From assembly GCF_018070575.1 (NCBI RefSeq), contig NZ_JAGPXN010000011.1:124001-188000 (forward strand): a stretch of 64,000 nucleotides of DNA. The letters are read 5' to 3'. This stretch comes from Micromonospora sp. C31. Lineage in GTDB: Bacteria; Actinomycetota; Actinomycetes; Mycobacteriales; Micromonosporaceae. Positions 24,142 through 31,649 of the stretch are shown in pieces. Made by a program: the position numbers and the translations under genes. The number at the start of each line of letters is the position of its first letter. Position 1 is the first letter of the stretch. A model generated the notes under the pieces. The model ran no database searches. It saw nothing but the letters and a program-made list of their open reading frames with translations, and was not told where the DNA came from.

Positions 24142-24669
24142 TCAGTTTCCCGAAGACCCCAGCTGTCGTGCCTCAGCGATCGCCGCATCAACCGCCTGGC
24201 GGGTCGTGGCGGTGCGCTGGACCAGCAGGACAAGCACCTGCTTGATGCTCTCCAGAGCCTGCAGCAGCGGCCCTGGCTGCCCACCCTGCAGAACCCCGAC
24301 GACAAGCTGCTGCGCCTCACCGACCTGGGTGATGGTCGCGGCCGTCTGGTCACGGATACCGTCGACCGCACTCTGCACCGGAGTCAGCCCGGCGATCGTC
24401 TCACCCGGGCTGGCCTGCTCCGGGACACCGGCGGCGACCTTCGTGGCATCACCGACAGCACCAGCTAGACCACCCAGTCCACCCCGGATGGTGGCGACGG
24501 CTCCGCGAACCCGCGCCACACCGGCAGCGACCGCAGCGAACCCGGCACCCGCCGCGCGCAGCCCGATCTCTTGCGCCTGCTGATCAGCAGCCGCAGCCAG
24601 GGCCTGCGCGCGCTCGACCCCGGCGGACAGCGTACGTAGCTCCGTAGTGATCTTCTCGACGTGCGACAC
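24142..24669 (-). CDS. DUF6244-like helical protein, upstream partner of the toxin
   Basis: The 175-residue protein is almost entirely alpha-helical and Ala-rich, with a coiled-coil-like start (SHVEKITTELRTLSAGVERA) and conserved-looking turns VPEQASPGETIAGLTPVQ and VLQGGQPGPLLQALESIKQV. This pattern matches the DUF6244 family as I remember it from Micromonosporaceae, usually next to toxin genes and reminiscent of WXG-type export partners. The GTG at 24669 has GGAGGG upstream. The stop overlaps the open frame of the toxin gene, so translation may be coupled. Its role in export or chaperoning of the toxin is inferred. Confidence 0.6.
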   Translation of the reverse strand: MSHVEKITTELRTLSAGVERAQALAAAADQQAQEIGLRAAGAGFAAVAAGVARVRGAVATIRGGLGGLAGAVGDATKVAAGVPEQASPGETIAGLTPVQSAVDGIRDQTAATITQVGEAQQLVVGVLQGGQPGPLLQALESIKQVLVLLVQRTATTRQAVDAAIAEARQLGSSGN

Positions 24670-24767
24670 GCTGCCGGATCCCTCCACCTGGCCACGAGAG
24701 CTCTCAGGAGGGTTGAACCTACCGGCACGACACCGACGCCACCAGACGTCGTAGAGCAAGTACGCGA

Positions 24768-25322
24768 TCAGTGGTCGCGGTCGAGAAGCATGTGCGGGTA
24801 CCCCTTGTTGATCTGCTCGCCGAGCTCGATGCCGAGGGCGACGATGAACGCGTCGAGGCGTTGGATGGCGTCGCTCACGTCCTCGGCGTCGCCCTTGAAC
24901 TCGAACTCGACGAAGTCACCCGCGTCCACGACGTGGTCGAGGACGATCTCGACGTCCGGCAGAGTCCAGGCCTGGCGGGTCTTGTCGACCGTCACCAAGG
25001 GCTGAAAATCGAGGGATTCCAGCAGGAGGCGGATGGCCTCGGCGTCCGCGACGGCGGTTTCGTACTCGTCGGCGTGGGTCTTGACCACGGCGTCGACGGG
25101 GTGCCAGCGCTTGAAGTTGATCGACGCTCCGTGGTCTTCCGTACGAAGACGCAGCCAGTCGGAGATCACGTCGGAGGCGAGAAAGTCGCGGTGCGGGGCG
25201 TTGTAGTAGGCGTCGACCTGCCGGGTGGCCTCGGCGGCTTTGGCGCCGAGTTCGACGAGTCTGGCCCTGAGCGCCTCGGCGTCGGACAGGCGGTACTTCT
25301 TCTCGACCTCGATGTAGCGCAC
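24768..25322 (-). CDS. CYTH-domain protein (CyaB/thiamine triphosphatase-like)
   Basis: The 184-residue protein has the CYTH signature ExExK at the N-terminus (YIEVEKKYRL), then WLRLRTEDHGASINFKRW and a late VEIVLDHVVDAGDFVEFEFK, the strands that form the tunnel binding a triphosphate. Family members act as class IV adenylyl cyclases, thiamine triphosphatases or inorganic triphosphatases. All key acidic and basic positions seem present, so it is probably active. It is 13 bases upstream of the truncated aldo/keto reductase in the same direction. The exact activity cannot be told from sequence. Confidence 0.85.
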   Translation of the reverse strand: MRYIEVEKKYRLSDAEALRARLVELGAKAAEATRQVDAYYNAPHRDFLASDVISDWLRLRTEDHGASINFKRWHPVDAVVKTHADEYETAVADAEAIRLLLESLDFQPLVTVDKTRQAWTLPDVEIVLDHVVDAGDFVEFEFKGDAEDVSDAIQRLDAFIVALGIELGEQINKGYPHMLLDRDH

Positions 25323-25335
25323 GGTGTTGTTCCTA

Positions 25336-26142
25336 TCAGTCGGTGTACGGGTTGCCGTGCAGCACGGCGCGGATCTGCGTGATGTCGTCGGCCAGGAGGG
25401 GATGGTCGAGTGCCGCGATGATGGCGTCGATCTGGTTGGCGTTGCGGAAGCCGGCGAGGATCGCGGCGTCGGGTGCGTGGTGTAGGGCGTACTGCACGCA
25501 GAGGCGGACCATGGCGCTGGTGCTGTGTCCGTAACGGTCGCGCAGGGGCGCGAGTCGGGCGTCGACTCGGTGGCGGTGGTCCGGTGTGAAGGCCGGGTCG
25601 GTGCTGCGGTGGTCGGCGGCGCTGTACTGCCGCTGGTCGGGGCCGGATCCGCTCTGGAGCAGAAGGCCCTTCCCGAAGACCTGCTTGATCAGAATCCCGA
25701 CGCCGTTGCGTCGGGCGAAGCGGAAGATGTCGGTCTCGTGGTCGCCGTACAGCCGGCTGATCAGGTTGTAGCGGGCGGTGACAACGTCAGGGCGCACCCG
25801 GTCGAAGAGATACAGCCAGCGGCGCGTCTCGGCCCCCTCGGGTCCGTCTGCGGTAGCCCACTCCTCGGCGAATTGGTGCGGTGCCCGCATGCCGACCGCG
25901 CGGATGACTCCCTGGGACCGCCATTTACTCATGAGGTCGACCGCGTCGGGCAGGTACCGGTCGTCGGGGCCGAAGTCGCTGCTGTGCAGGAAGTAGATGT
26001 CGAGGTAGTCGGTGCCGAGGTTGTCCAGGGTGGTGGCGAGTTGCGCGCGCATCTGTGCAGGGTGGTAGGCGTGACGGGCGGTGCCGGCGAAGTAGCCGAC
26101 CTTGCTGGAGATCGCCAGGTCCTGCCCATCGACCGAATCAAA
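25336..26142 (-). pseudogene. Aldo/keto reductase lacking its N-terminus
   Basis: The recognisable part begins at DLAISSKVGYF (the strand holding the catalytic Lys), continues through LGTDYLDIYFLHSSDFGPDD (with the catalytic His) and ends with GFRNANQIDAI. The first third, with the NADPH-fold start and the catalytic Asp and Tyr, is missing; the reading frame runs on into unrelated sequence towards the tRNA-Lys gene. The break lies about 170 bases from the tRNA 3' end, so integration or deletion at the tRNA probably truncated it. It is 13 bases after the CYTH gene. Activity is unlikely. Confidence 0.75.
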
Positions 26143-26270
26143 CGGGGAGACAAGTCGGTGACCTGGCCTCGGGCGTCCACGAGGACCCGACCGCGTCCCA
26201 ACCGACGCCGAACAGGTCCAACGGCTCCCGAGCACCCACTGGGAGAGCGCCCGCCAACCACGTACACGAA

Positions 26271-26311
26271 AAAGGCTCCGGCCGGGTGGAAACCACCAGG
26301 CCAGAGCCTTT
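26271..26311 (-). terminator. tRNA-Lys terminator hairpin
   Basis: AAAGGCTC, GGCC and GGTGG pair with CCACC, GGCC and GAGCCTTT around an AAA loop, interrupted by two single mismatches. The hairpin starts six bases past the tRNA 3' end and carries a T-run on the minus strand (ctttttcgtg). Confidence 0.8.
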
Positions 26312-26316
26312 ATTGC

Positions 26317-26392
26317 TGGTGCGCCGCCAGGGACTCGAACCCCGAACCCGCGGATTAAGAGTCCGCTGCTCTGCCAGTTGAGCTAGCGGCGC
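26317..26392 (-). tRNA. tRNA-Lys (anticodon CTT)
   Basis: The 76-base gene folds as a full cloverleaf: acceptor GCGCCGC/GCGGCGC, anticodon stem GCGGA/TCCGC with loop CTCTTAA, T arm with GTTCGAGTC, discriminator A and an encoded CCA. It reads AAG codons. The encoded CCA is notable beside tRNA-His and tRNA-Leu in this window, which lack it. Its 3' end is duplicated at 21.1 kb, marking it as an integration target. Confidence 0.97.
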
Positions 26393-26410
26393 TCGCTGGC
26401 AACGGGGAGA

Positions 26411-26441
26411 ACATTAGCACGCCCTCCGAGGGGGGTTCCAA
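26411..26441 (-). promoter_or_regulatory. Possible tRNA-Lys promoter
   Basis: On the minus strand TTGGAA (26436-26441) and TAATGT (26411-26416) lie 19 bases apart, with the second box 18 bases before the tRNA. The spacing is a little long, so this is only a candidate. Confidence 0.3.
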
Positions 26442-26579
26442 TCCGATCCCCGGCTCCCCCCTTCGGCCAAGCTTAACGGTCAAACTCCCCCAAAAAGGCT
26501 GAGCTGACAACGACAGGGGGCGGACAAGGGGCGCCGATGCGGCACGATGTGCGCCAGGTACGCGAGAACAGAGGTGGGG

Positions 26580-27863
26580 ATGGGCATGTTCGCGCGGGCC
26601 GGGGCGATGGTGGGCGCCCTCGGCCTGGTGGCGTCGCTGGCTCTGACGGGCTGCGACACGGAGCAGAAGAAGCAGGCGGAGTTCGTCGGCGGCACCGCGC
26701 CGACCGCGTCCGCCGCACCGGGTGCGCCTGATGCGCCGGGTACGCCGGCGGAGCCGGGCACCCCGGCGGCGCCGAGCGGGCCGCCGTTGCCGGTGAGCCC
26801 GGCCGACGGGGAGAAGAACAGGCCGGTCAGCTCCGAGATCAGCGCCGAGGTGCCCGGGGGCGGGAAGGTGGCCAGCGTCACGCTGACCGCCGACGGCAGC
26901 CGGGTCGAGGGGCGCCTGCGCGCCGACGGCTCGTCCTGGGTGCCGTCGAAGCCGCTGAAGTACGGCACCCGTTACACGGCCACGGTCACCGCCACGGGCG
27001 CCGACGGGGTGACCAGCCAGGGCACGAGCACCTTCACGACGATGGCGAAGCCCAAGTCGATGATCAGCTCCGGTCTCTACCTCTTCGACGACAAGACCTA
27101 CGGCGTGGCGATGCCGGTGGTGACCGAGTTCCACCCGGGGATCCCGAAGAAGGACCGGGCGGCGGTGCAGCGGCGCATGTTCGTGCAGACCGATCCGCCG
27201 CAGCCGGGAGCCTGGCACTGGGTGGAGAACGGCACCCAGGCCTACTACCGGGCGCCGGAGTACTGGCAGCCCGGCACCACGCTCACCGTCCGGATCGCGC
27301 TGGCCGGCATCCCGCTGAGCAACGGCCGCTACGGCAACGTCGACCGGTCGGCGACCGCCAAGATCGGCCGGGCCTTCGAGATGAAGGTGGACAACGCCAC
27401 CAAGAAGATGACGGTGTACGAGGACGGCCAGGTGGTGCGCACCCTGCCGGTGAGCCTGGGCAAGAAGAAGACCCCCTCCTCCAGCGGCACGATGGTCGTG
27501 ATGGAGAAGAAGGAGTCGACGGTCTTCGACACCCGTGACGATCCGGATCCGGCGAACCGCTACGTCACTGAGATCGACTTCGCGCAGCGGCTGACCTGGG
27601 GCGGCGAGTACATCCACGCGGCGCCCTGGTCGGAGCACGTGCAGGGCCGGCAGAACGTCTCGCACGGCTGCGTCAACATCTCCATGGCGAACGCCCGCTG
27701 GCTGTTCGGAAAGACCAGGGTGGGCGACCCGATCACCATCAAGGGCACCGAACGCAGGCTGGCGCCGGGCAACGGCTGGACGGCGTGGAGCCTGAGCTGG
27801 TCCGAGTTCGTCAAGGGCAGCGCCGTGCCGGTGCCCGAGGCCGGGGAGGGCTCGGCCTTCTGA
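26580..27863 (+). CDS. L,D-transpeptidase lipoprotein, copy 1
   Basis: The 427-residue protein has a lipoprotein signal (basic start, hydrophobic core, lipobox LALTGC), a Pro/Ala/Gly-rich linker, an Ig-like domain (PADGEKNRPVSSEISAEVPG to about residue 150), a second domain, and a C-terminal YkuD catalytic domain with SHGCVNISMANARWLF holding the active Cys. Such enzymes make 3-3 crosslinks in peptidoglycan at the outer face of the membrane. The ATG at 26580 has AGAGG five bases upstream. The architecture matches LdtMt2-like proteins of actinobacteria. A close paralogue follows 292 bases downstream. Confidence 0.93.
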   Translation: MGMFARAGAMVGALGLVASLALTGCDTEQKKQAEFVGGTAPTASAAPGAPDAPGTPAEPGTPAAPSGPPLPVSPADGEKNRPVSSEISAEVPGGGKVASVTLTADGSRVEGRLRADGSSWVPSKPLKYGTRYTATVTATGADGVTSQGTSTFTTMAKPKSMISSGLYLFDDKTYGVAMPVVTEFHPGIPKKDRAAVQRRMFVQTDPPQPGAWHWVENGTQAYYRAPEYWQPGTTLTVRIALAGIPLSNGRYGNVDRSATAKIGRAFEMKVDNATKKMTVYEDGQVVRTLPVSLGKKKTPSSSGTMVVMEKKESTVFDTRDDPDPANRYVTEIDFAQRLTWGGEYIHAAPWSEHVQGRQNVSHGCVNISMANARWLFGKTRVGDPITIKGTERRLAPGNGWTAWSLSWSEFVKGSAVPVPEAGEGSAF

Positions 27864-27883
27864 GCGACGCCCCACCGTCGATC

Positions 27884-27917
27884 CGGCGACCGGCCCGCGC
27901 CCGCGGGTCGGTCGCCG
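27884..27917. terminator. Hairpin after the first L,D-transpeptidase
   Basis: CGGCGACCG and CGGTCGCCG form a perfect 9-bp stem with a 16-base G/C loop, about 20 bases after the stop. It separates the two transpeptidase genes into distinct transcripts. Confidence 0.6.
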
Positions 27918-28155
27918 TCTTCGTGGGCCCGCCGCGACCCGGCCCCGGGGCCGGCGCCGCCAGCCGAGCCCGCTTCCGGGCGCGGGCGCGGCCACCGAAG
28001 GTCGGGGACGCGAGCCGGTCTCGGGAAAGCCCGGATGCTATCAACATCCGGACATCCCGTACGGCGTGTTCCGGTTCACCTTCCGGAACGGGTACCTGTC
28101 CTGACGCGTCAGTGAGGGACGATGGGCAACTGGGGACCACAACTGTGAGGAAATC

Positions 28156-29451
28156 ATGCGAGCTGTCCACAACCAGCTGATCCGGCGCGGAGACGACCGG
28201 CGGGACGGCCGGCGCCGCGGGTTCGCGGCGGCCGTGCTCGCCGTGACGCTCGCGCTGGCCGCCGGCTGCACCGACGGTGGCGGGGGCAAGTCTTCGGGCT
28301 GGCAGGACGGTGCCGACCAGCCCGCCGCGCCGAAGGCGGCGGCCACCATCGTCGAGCCCAAGGCCGACGCGAAGGACGTACCGGCGTCGACCGGCATCAC
28401 CTTCACGGCCACGGAGGCCGAGGAGACCAGCGTCGAGCTGAAGGACTCCGCCGGCGCGGCCGTCGAGGGCGAGCTGGCGGCCGACGGGAAGAGCTGGCTG
28501 CCGACCGCCGCGCTGAAGTACGCCGAGACGTACACCGCGACGGTGACCGCGACCGGCGACGACGGCCGGCCGGCCACGGCGACCAGCACCTTCACCACCA
28601 TGGCGAAGCCCGGCAACCAGGTCCGGATCAGCAGCTTCCTCGGTGACGACCAGGTCGTCGGCATCGGGATGCCGCTGATCGTCAAGTTCAGCCGGGCCGT
28701 GCCGCCGGACTACCGCGACGACGTGCAGAGCCGGATGACGGTCACCTCCTCACCGGCACAGGAGGGCATCTGGCACTGGGTCAGCCCGACCGAGATCCGC
28801 TACCGCCCGAAGGAGTTCTGGCGGGCCGGCAGCGAGGTCACCTACCGGGTCCAGGCCGGCGGCCTGCCGCTGGGCGACGGCTGGTACGGCCGGGCGGACC
28901 TCAGCGTCGGCATCAGGATCGGCCCGGCGGTGGTCATGACGGTGGACAACAGGACCAAGCGGATGACGGTCACGAGGAACGGCTCTGTGATCAAGACCAT
29001 CCCGGTCAGTCTCGGCAAGAAGAGCACCCCGTCCTCCAGCGGCACGATGGTGGTCATCGAGAAGCTGCGCAAGACGGTCTTCGACACCTTCGAGGAGCTG
29101 GGCCCCGAGGAGGGCTACCGCACCAAGATCGACTATGCCCAGCGGCTGACCTGGGGCGGCGAGTTCATCCACGCCGCGCCCTGGTCGGAGGGGCAGCAGG
29201 GCCGGGTCAACGTCTCGCACGGCTGCGTCAACGTCTCGATGGCCAACGGCGCCTGGCTGTTCGCCAACACCCGCGTCGGGGACCCGATCACCGTCAAGGG
29301 CACCGAGCGCAGGCTCCAGAACGGCAACGGCTGGACCGACTGGAACATGAGCTGGGAGCAGTACGTCGAGGGCAGCGCCCTGCCGTACGAGCCGCCGAGC
29401 GACGCCGCCCCGGAGGCGAGCGGCGAGCCCACGGTCACCCCGACCAGCTGA
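28156..29451 (+). CDS. L,D-transpeptidase lipoprotein, copy 2
   Basis: The 431-residue paralogue has an Arg-rich N-terminus, a lipobox (LALAAGC), an Ig-like domain (IVEPKADAKDVPASTGITFT onward) and a YkuD domain with SHGCVNVSMANGAWLF. It aligns with copy 1 nearly end to end after the linker, for example VSLGKK-TPSSSGTMVV-EK in both. The first 25 residues (MRAVHNQLIRRGDDRRDGRR) are longer than needed for a signal peptide. GAGG precedes the ATG. Short perfect hairpins at 28032-28052 and 28068-28089 lie in its leader. It probably has a distinct expression pattern or crosslinking niche. Confidence 0.93.
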   Translation: MRAVHNQLIRRGDDRRDGRRRGFAAAVLAVTLALAAGCTDGGGGKSSGWQDGADQPAAPKAAATIVEPKADAKDVPASTGITFTATEAEETSVELKDSAGAAVEGELAADGKSWLPTAALKYAETYTATVTATGDDGRPATATSTFTTMAKPGNQVRISSFLGDDQVVGIGMPLIVKFSRAVPPDYRDDVQSRMTVTSSPAQEGIWHWVSPTEIRYRPKEFWRAGSEVTYRVQAGGLPLGDGWYGRADLSVGIRIGPAVVMTVDNRTKRMTVTRNGSVIKTIPVSLGKKSTPSSSGTMVVIEKLRKTVFDTFEELGPEEGYRTKIDYAQRLTWGGEFIHAAPWSEGQQGRVNVSHGCVNVSMANGAWLFANTRVGDPITVKGTERRLQNGNGWTDWNMSWEQYVEGSALPYEPPSDAAPEASGEPTVTPTS

Positions 29452-29461
29452 GCCCGGAACG

Positions 29462-29495
29462 CCGAAGGCCCCCTCCGCGAGGAGGGGGCCTTCGG
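29462..29495. terminator. Strong terminator after the second L,D-transpeptidase
   Basis: CCGAAGGCCCCCTCC pairs perfectly with its complement over 15 bases around a GCGA tetraloop. It stands between the transpeptidase gene and the convergent tRNA-His gene and can serve both. Confidence 0.9.
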
Positions 29496-29501
29496 TCACC
29501 G

Positions 29502-29574
29502 GGTGACTGATGGGAATTGAACCCACGACAACCGGGACCACAACCCGGTGCTCTGCCAACTGAGCTACAGCCAC
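29502..29574 (-). tRNA. tRNA-His (anticodon GTG)
   Basis: The gene folds with acceptor GTGGCTG/CAGTCAC (one G-U), anticodon stem CCGGG/CCCGG, loop TTGTGGT, and T arm with GTTCAATTC. A G just upstream would pair with the C73 discriminator as the extra G-1 typical of tRNA-His. CCA is not encoded. Confidence 0.96.
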
Positions 29575-29686
29575 CATGCCGTTCACACCCGATGGATCCG
29601 CGCCCGGTCGATCGCCCCGGGCGGGGTGCGGACCAATGATAGCCCCACCCCCGCCCGCCGCGTCCAGCGGGTTCCGCCGGGCCGGA

Positions 29687-30277
29687 TCAGAGCTCGGCGG
29701 CGATCGCCTTGGCGGTCTCCACGTCCGGCCCGGGCAGGGGCACGAAGAGGGTCCGCCGGTAGTACTCCAGCTCTCGGATGCTCTCCCGGATGTCGGCCAG
29801 GGCCCGGTGCGCGAGCCCCTTCTGCGGCTGGCCGAAGTACACCCGGGGGTACCAGCGGCGGCACAGCTCCTTGATCGACGAGACGTCGATCATCCGGTAG
29901 TGCAGGTGCGCGTCGAGGCGCGGCATGTCCCGGGTGATGAAGCCCCGGTCGGTGGCGATCGAGTTGCCGCACAGCGGGGCGGTGCGCGGGTCCTTGACGT
30001 GGCTGGCGACGTAGTCCAGGACCATGTCCTCGGCCTCGGCGAGAGTCACCGTCGAGCGCCGGACCTCCTCGGTCAGCCCCGACTTGGCGTGCATCGTCGC
30101 CACGATCTCCGGCATCGCCTCCAGCGCCGCCTCGTCGGCGTGGATCACCACGTCGACGCCGTTCCCGAGCACGTTGAGGTCGGGATCGGTGACGAGCGCG
30201 GCGACCTCGATCAGCTTGTCGCTGCCGAGGTCCAACCCGGTCATCTCACAGTCGATCCAGACGAGAAGATCAGCCAC
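29687..30277 (-). CDS. orn: Oligoribonuclease (3'-5' exoribonuclease)
   Basis: The 196-residue DEDDh exonuclease starts MADLLVWIDCEMTGLDLGSD, with Exo I Asp and Glu, and has NSIATDRGFITRDMPRLDAHLHYR and the C-terminal HRALADIRESI with the last His and Asp. The family degrades two- to five-base RNAs and pGpG in the cytoplasm. Length and motifs are those of a normal Orn. The GTG start fits the family N-terminus. It is divergent from the mannosyltransferase gene and upstream of tRNA-His in the same direction. Confidence 0.96.
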   Translation of the reverse strand: MADLLVWIDCEMTGLDLGSDKLIEVAALVTDPDLNVLGNGVDVVIHADEAALEAMPEIVATMHAKSGLTEEVRRSTVTLAEAEDMVLDYVASHVKDPRTAPLCGNSIATDRGFITRDMPRLDAHLHYRMIDVSSIKELCRRWYPRVYFGQPQKGLAHRALADIRESIRELEYYRRTLFVPLPGPDVETAKAIAAEL

Positions 30278-30353
30278 CGGGACAGCCTACGCGCAGCCCG
30301 TCCGGCCGCGCGCCCGCGCACCGGCGCGCGAGGTGACCGCTAGGGTTTCCTGC

Positions 30354-31622
30354 GTGCCAGCCGAACCCGCAGCACCGCCCGCCGTCGCCGACGACGACCC
30401 CGGTGGCCGTACGGTCCGTCGGCTCGTCGCCGTGTTGGCGCTGGCCGCCGTGCTGCCGGCGCTCTACCTGCCCGGGCTGGTGCACGACTTCTTCGACCTG
30501 AAGATCTACATGCGGGCGATGGACTGGTGGTCGGCCGGGCACCCGCTCTACGACTACGCGCAGCCGGACCGGGTGCAGGGCGAGCTCTACTTCACCTACC
30601 CGCCGTTCAGCGCCCTGCTGCTGCGTCCGTTCGCGCTGCTGCCGTTGGGTGCCACCGTGGCGATCTTCACGGTCCTGACGGTGGTGGCGGTGGTGGTCAC
30701 CACCCGGTGGCTGCTCGCGCCGGTGATCGCCCGGCACGGCCTGCCCCGTGTGTTCAGCCTCACCGTGGCCGTCCTGCTGGTGCTGGCCGTCGAGAGCACC
30801 CGCGAGACGATCACCTTCGGTCAGATCAACATGCTGCTGGTCGTGCTGATCCTGGCGGACCTGCTCTTCGCCGTACCCCGGGCGGGCCGGTGGGCCGGCG
30901 TGGGCATCGGCCTGGCGACGGCGCTCAAGCTCTTCCCGGGCATCTTCATCGTCTACCTGCTGGTCACCCGCCGGTGGCGGGCGGCAGCGGTGGCGAGCAT
31001 GACGGCGGCCGTGGCGACCCTGCTCGCCGGGGCGCTCGCACCGCGCGACTCGTGGCGGTTCTGGACCGACGAGCTGTGGGCGACCGACCGGGTCGGCCGC
31101 ACCGACTACACCGGCAACCAGTCGCTGTTCGGCCTGCTCAGCCGCATCACCGCGCCCGAGAAGCCCAACCAGCTGATCTGGCTGCTGTTGGTCGCCGTCG
31201 TCGCGGGGTACGGCCTGTGGCGCGCGGCGCGGGCCGCCCGCGAGGGGGACGCGATCGCCGGCCTCGCCCTCACCGGGCTGGTCGGCGCGCTGATCAGCCC
31301 CATCACCTGGACCCACCACATCTACTGGTTCATCCCGGCGGTCGTGGTCCTGGTGGACGCGGCGCTGAGCGCCGACCCCGCGACCGGCGAGGGCGTCCGC
31401 CGGCGGCGTCGGCTGGCGGCACTCGCCGTCGGCACCTCCACCCTCATCGTGTACGGGGTGGTGACCTTCCACGACTGGGGGATCGCCCCGGTGCGCACGG
31501 ACTCGCCGGGTGAGTTCCTGGTGCGCAACACGTACGTGCTGCTGAGCCTGCTGCTGCTGGTGACCCTGCCGGTGCGCCGCAGGTGCGAAAAGTCGCATCA
31601 ATTGGACAGTCTTCCCAAGTAG
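30354..31622 (+). CDS. GT87 (DUF2029) polyprenol-phosphate mannosyltransferase-like membrane protein
   Basis: The 422-residue membrane protein has around ten hydrophobic helices and the GT87 features YFTYPPFSALLLRPFALLP, HDFFDLKIYMRAMDWWSAGH (with the catalytic-type Asp in the first extracytoplasmic loop) and SPITWTHHIYWFIPA. GT87 members such as PimE add mannose from polyprenyl-phosphate-mannose to glycolipids on the outer leaflet. The GTG at 30354 is the first reasonable start after a low-quality leader. The last 15 residues (CEKSHQLDSLPK) are polar. It is divergent from orn. Confidence 0.85.
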   Translation: MPAEPAAPPAVADDDPGGRTVRRLVAVLALAAVLPALYLPGLVHDFFDLKIYMRAMDWWSAGHPLYDYAQPDRVQGELYFTYPPFSALLLRPFALLPLGATVAIFTVLTVVAVVVTTRWLLAPVIARHGLPRVFSLTVAVLLVLAVESTRETITFGQINMLLVVLILADLLFAVPRAGRWAGVGIGLATALKLFPGIFIVYLLVTRRWRAAAVASMTAAVATLLAGALAPRDSWRFWTDELWATDRVGRTDYTGNQSLFGLLSRITAPEKPNQLIWLLLVAVVAGYGLWRAARAAREGDAIAGLALTGLVGALISPITWTHHIYWFIPAVVVLVDAALSADPATGEGVRRRRRLAALAVGTSTLIVYGVVTFHDWGIAPVRTDSPGEFLVRNTYVLLSLLLLVTLPVRRRCEKSHQLDSLPK

Positions 31623-31649
31623 CGCCCTTCATCGCTAATCTGGTCGCAA

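Larger units (their letters stand above)
21111..26343. mobile_element. Putative decayed genomic island bounded by tRNA-Lys 3' sequences
   Basis: The interval is flanked by a 30-base direct repeat made of the tRNA-Lys(CTT) 3' end (21111-21140 and 26314-26343). It lies on the 3' side of the intact tRNA, as expected for a tRNA-targeting element. Its content is accessory: toxin-immunity cassette, Nudix, CYTH, unknown proteins and a truncated aldo/keto reductase. I see no integrase, excisionase or replication gene, so if it was mobile it has lost those functions. Confidence 0.45.

Noticed and set aside
26355..27995. 546-codon minus-strand frame opposite the first L,D-transpeptidase
   Set aside because: The plus strand has lipobox and YkuD active-site motifs; the antisense frame has none.
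27864..28155. Cyclic di-AMP (ydaO) riboswitch upstream of a cell-wall gene
   Set aside because: Such riboswitches often precede actinobacterial cell-wall hydrolases, but I could not find the conserved core; only two simple hairpins are present.
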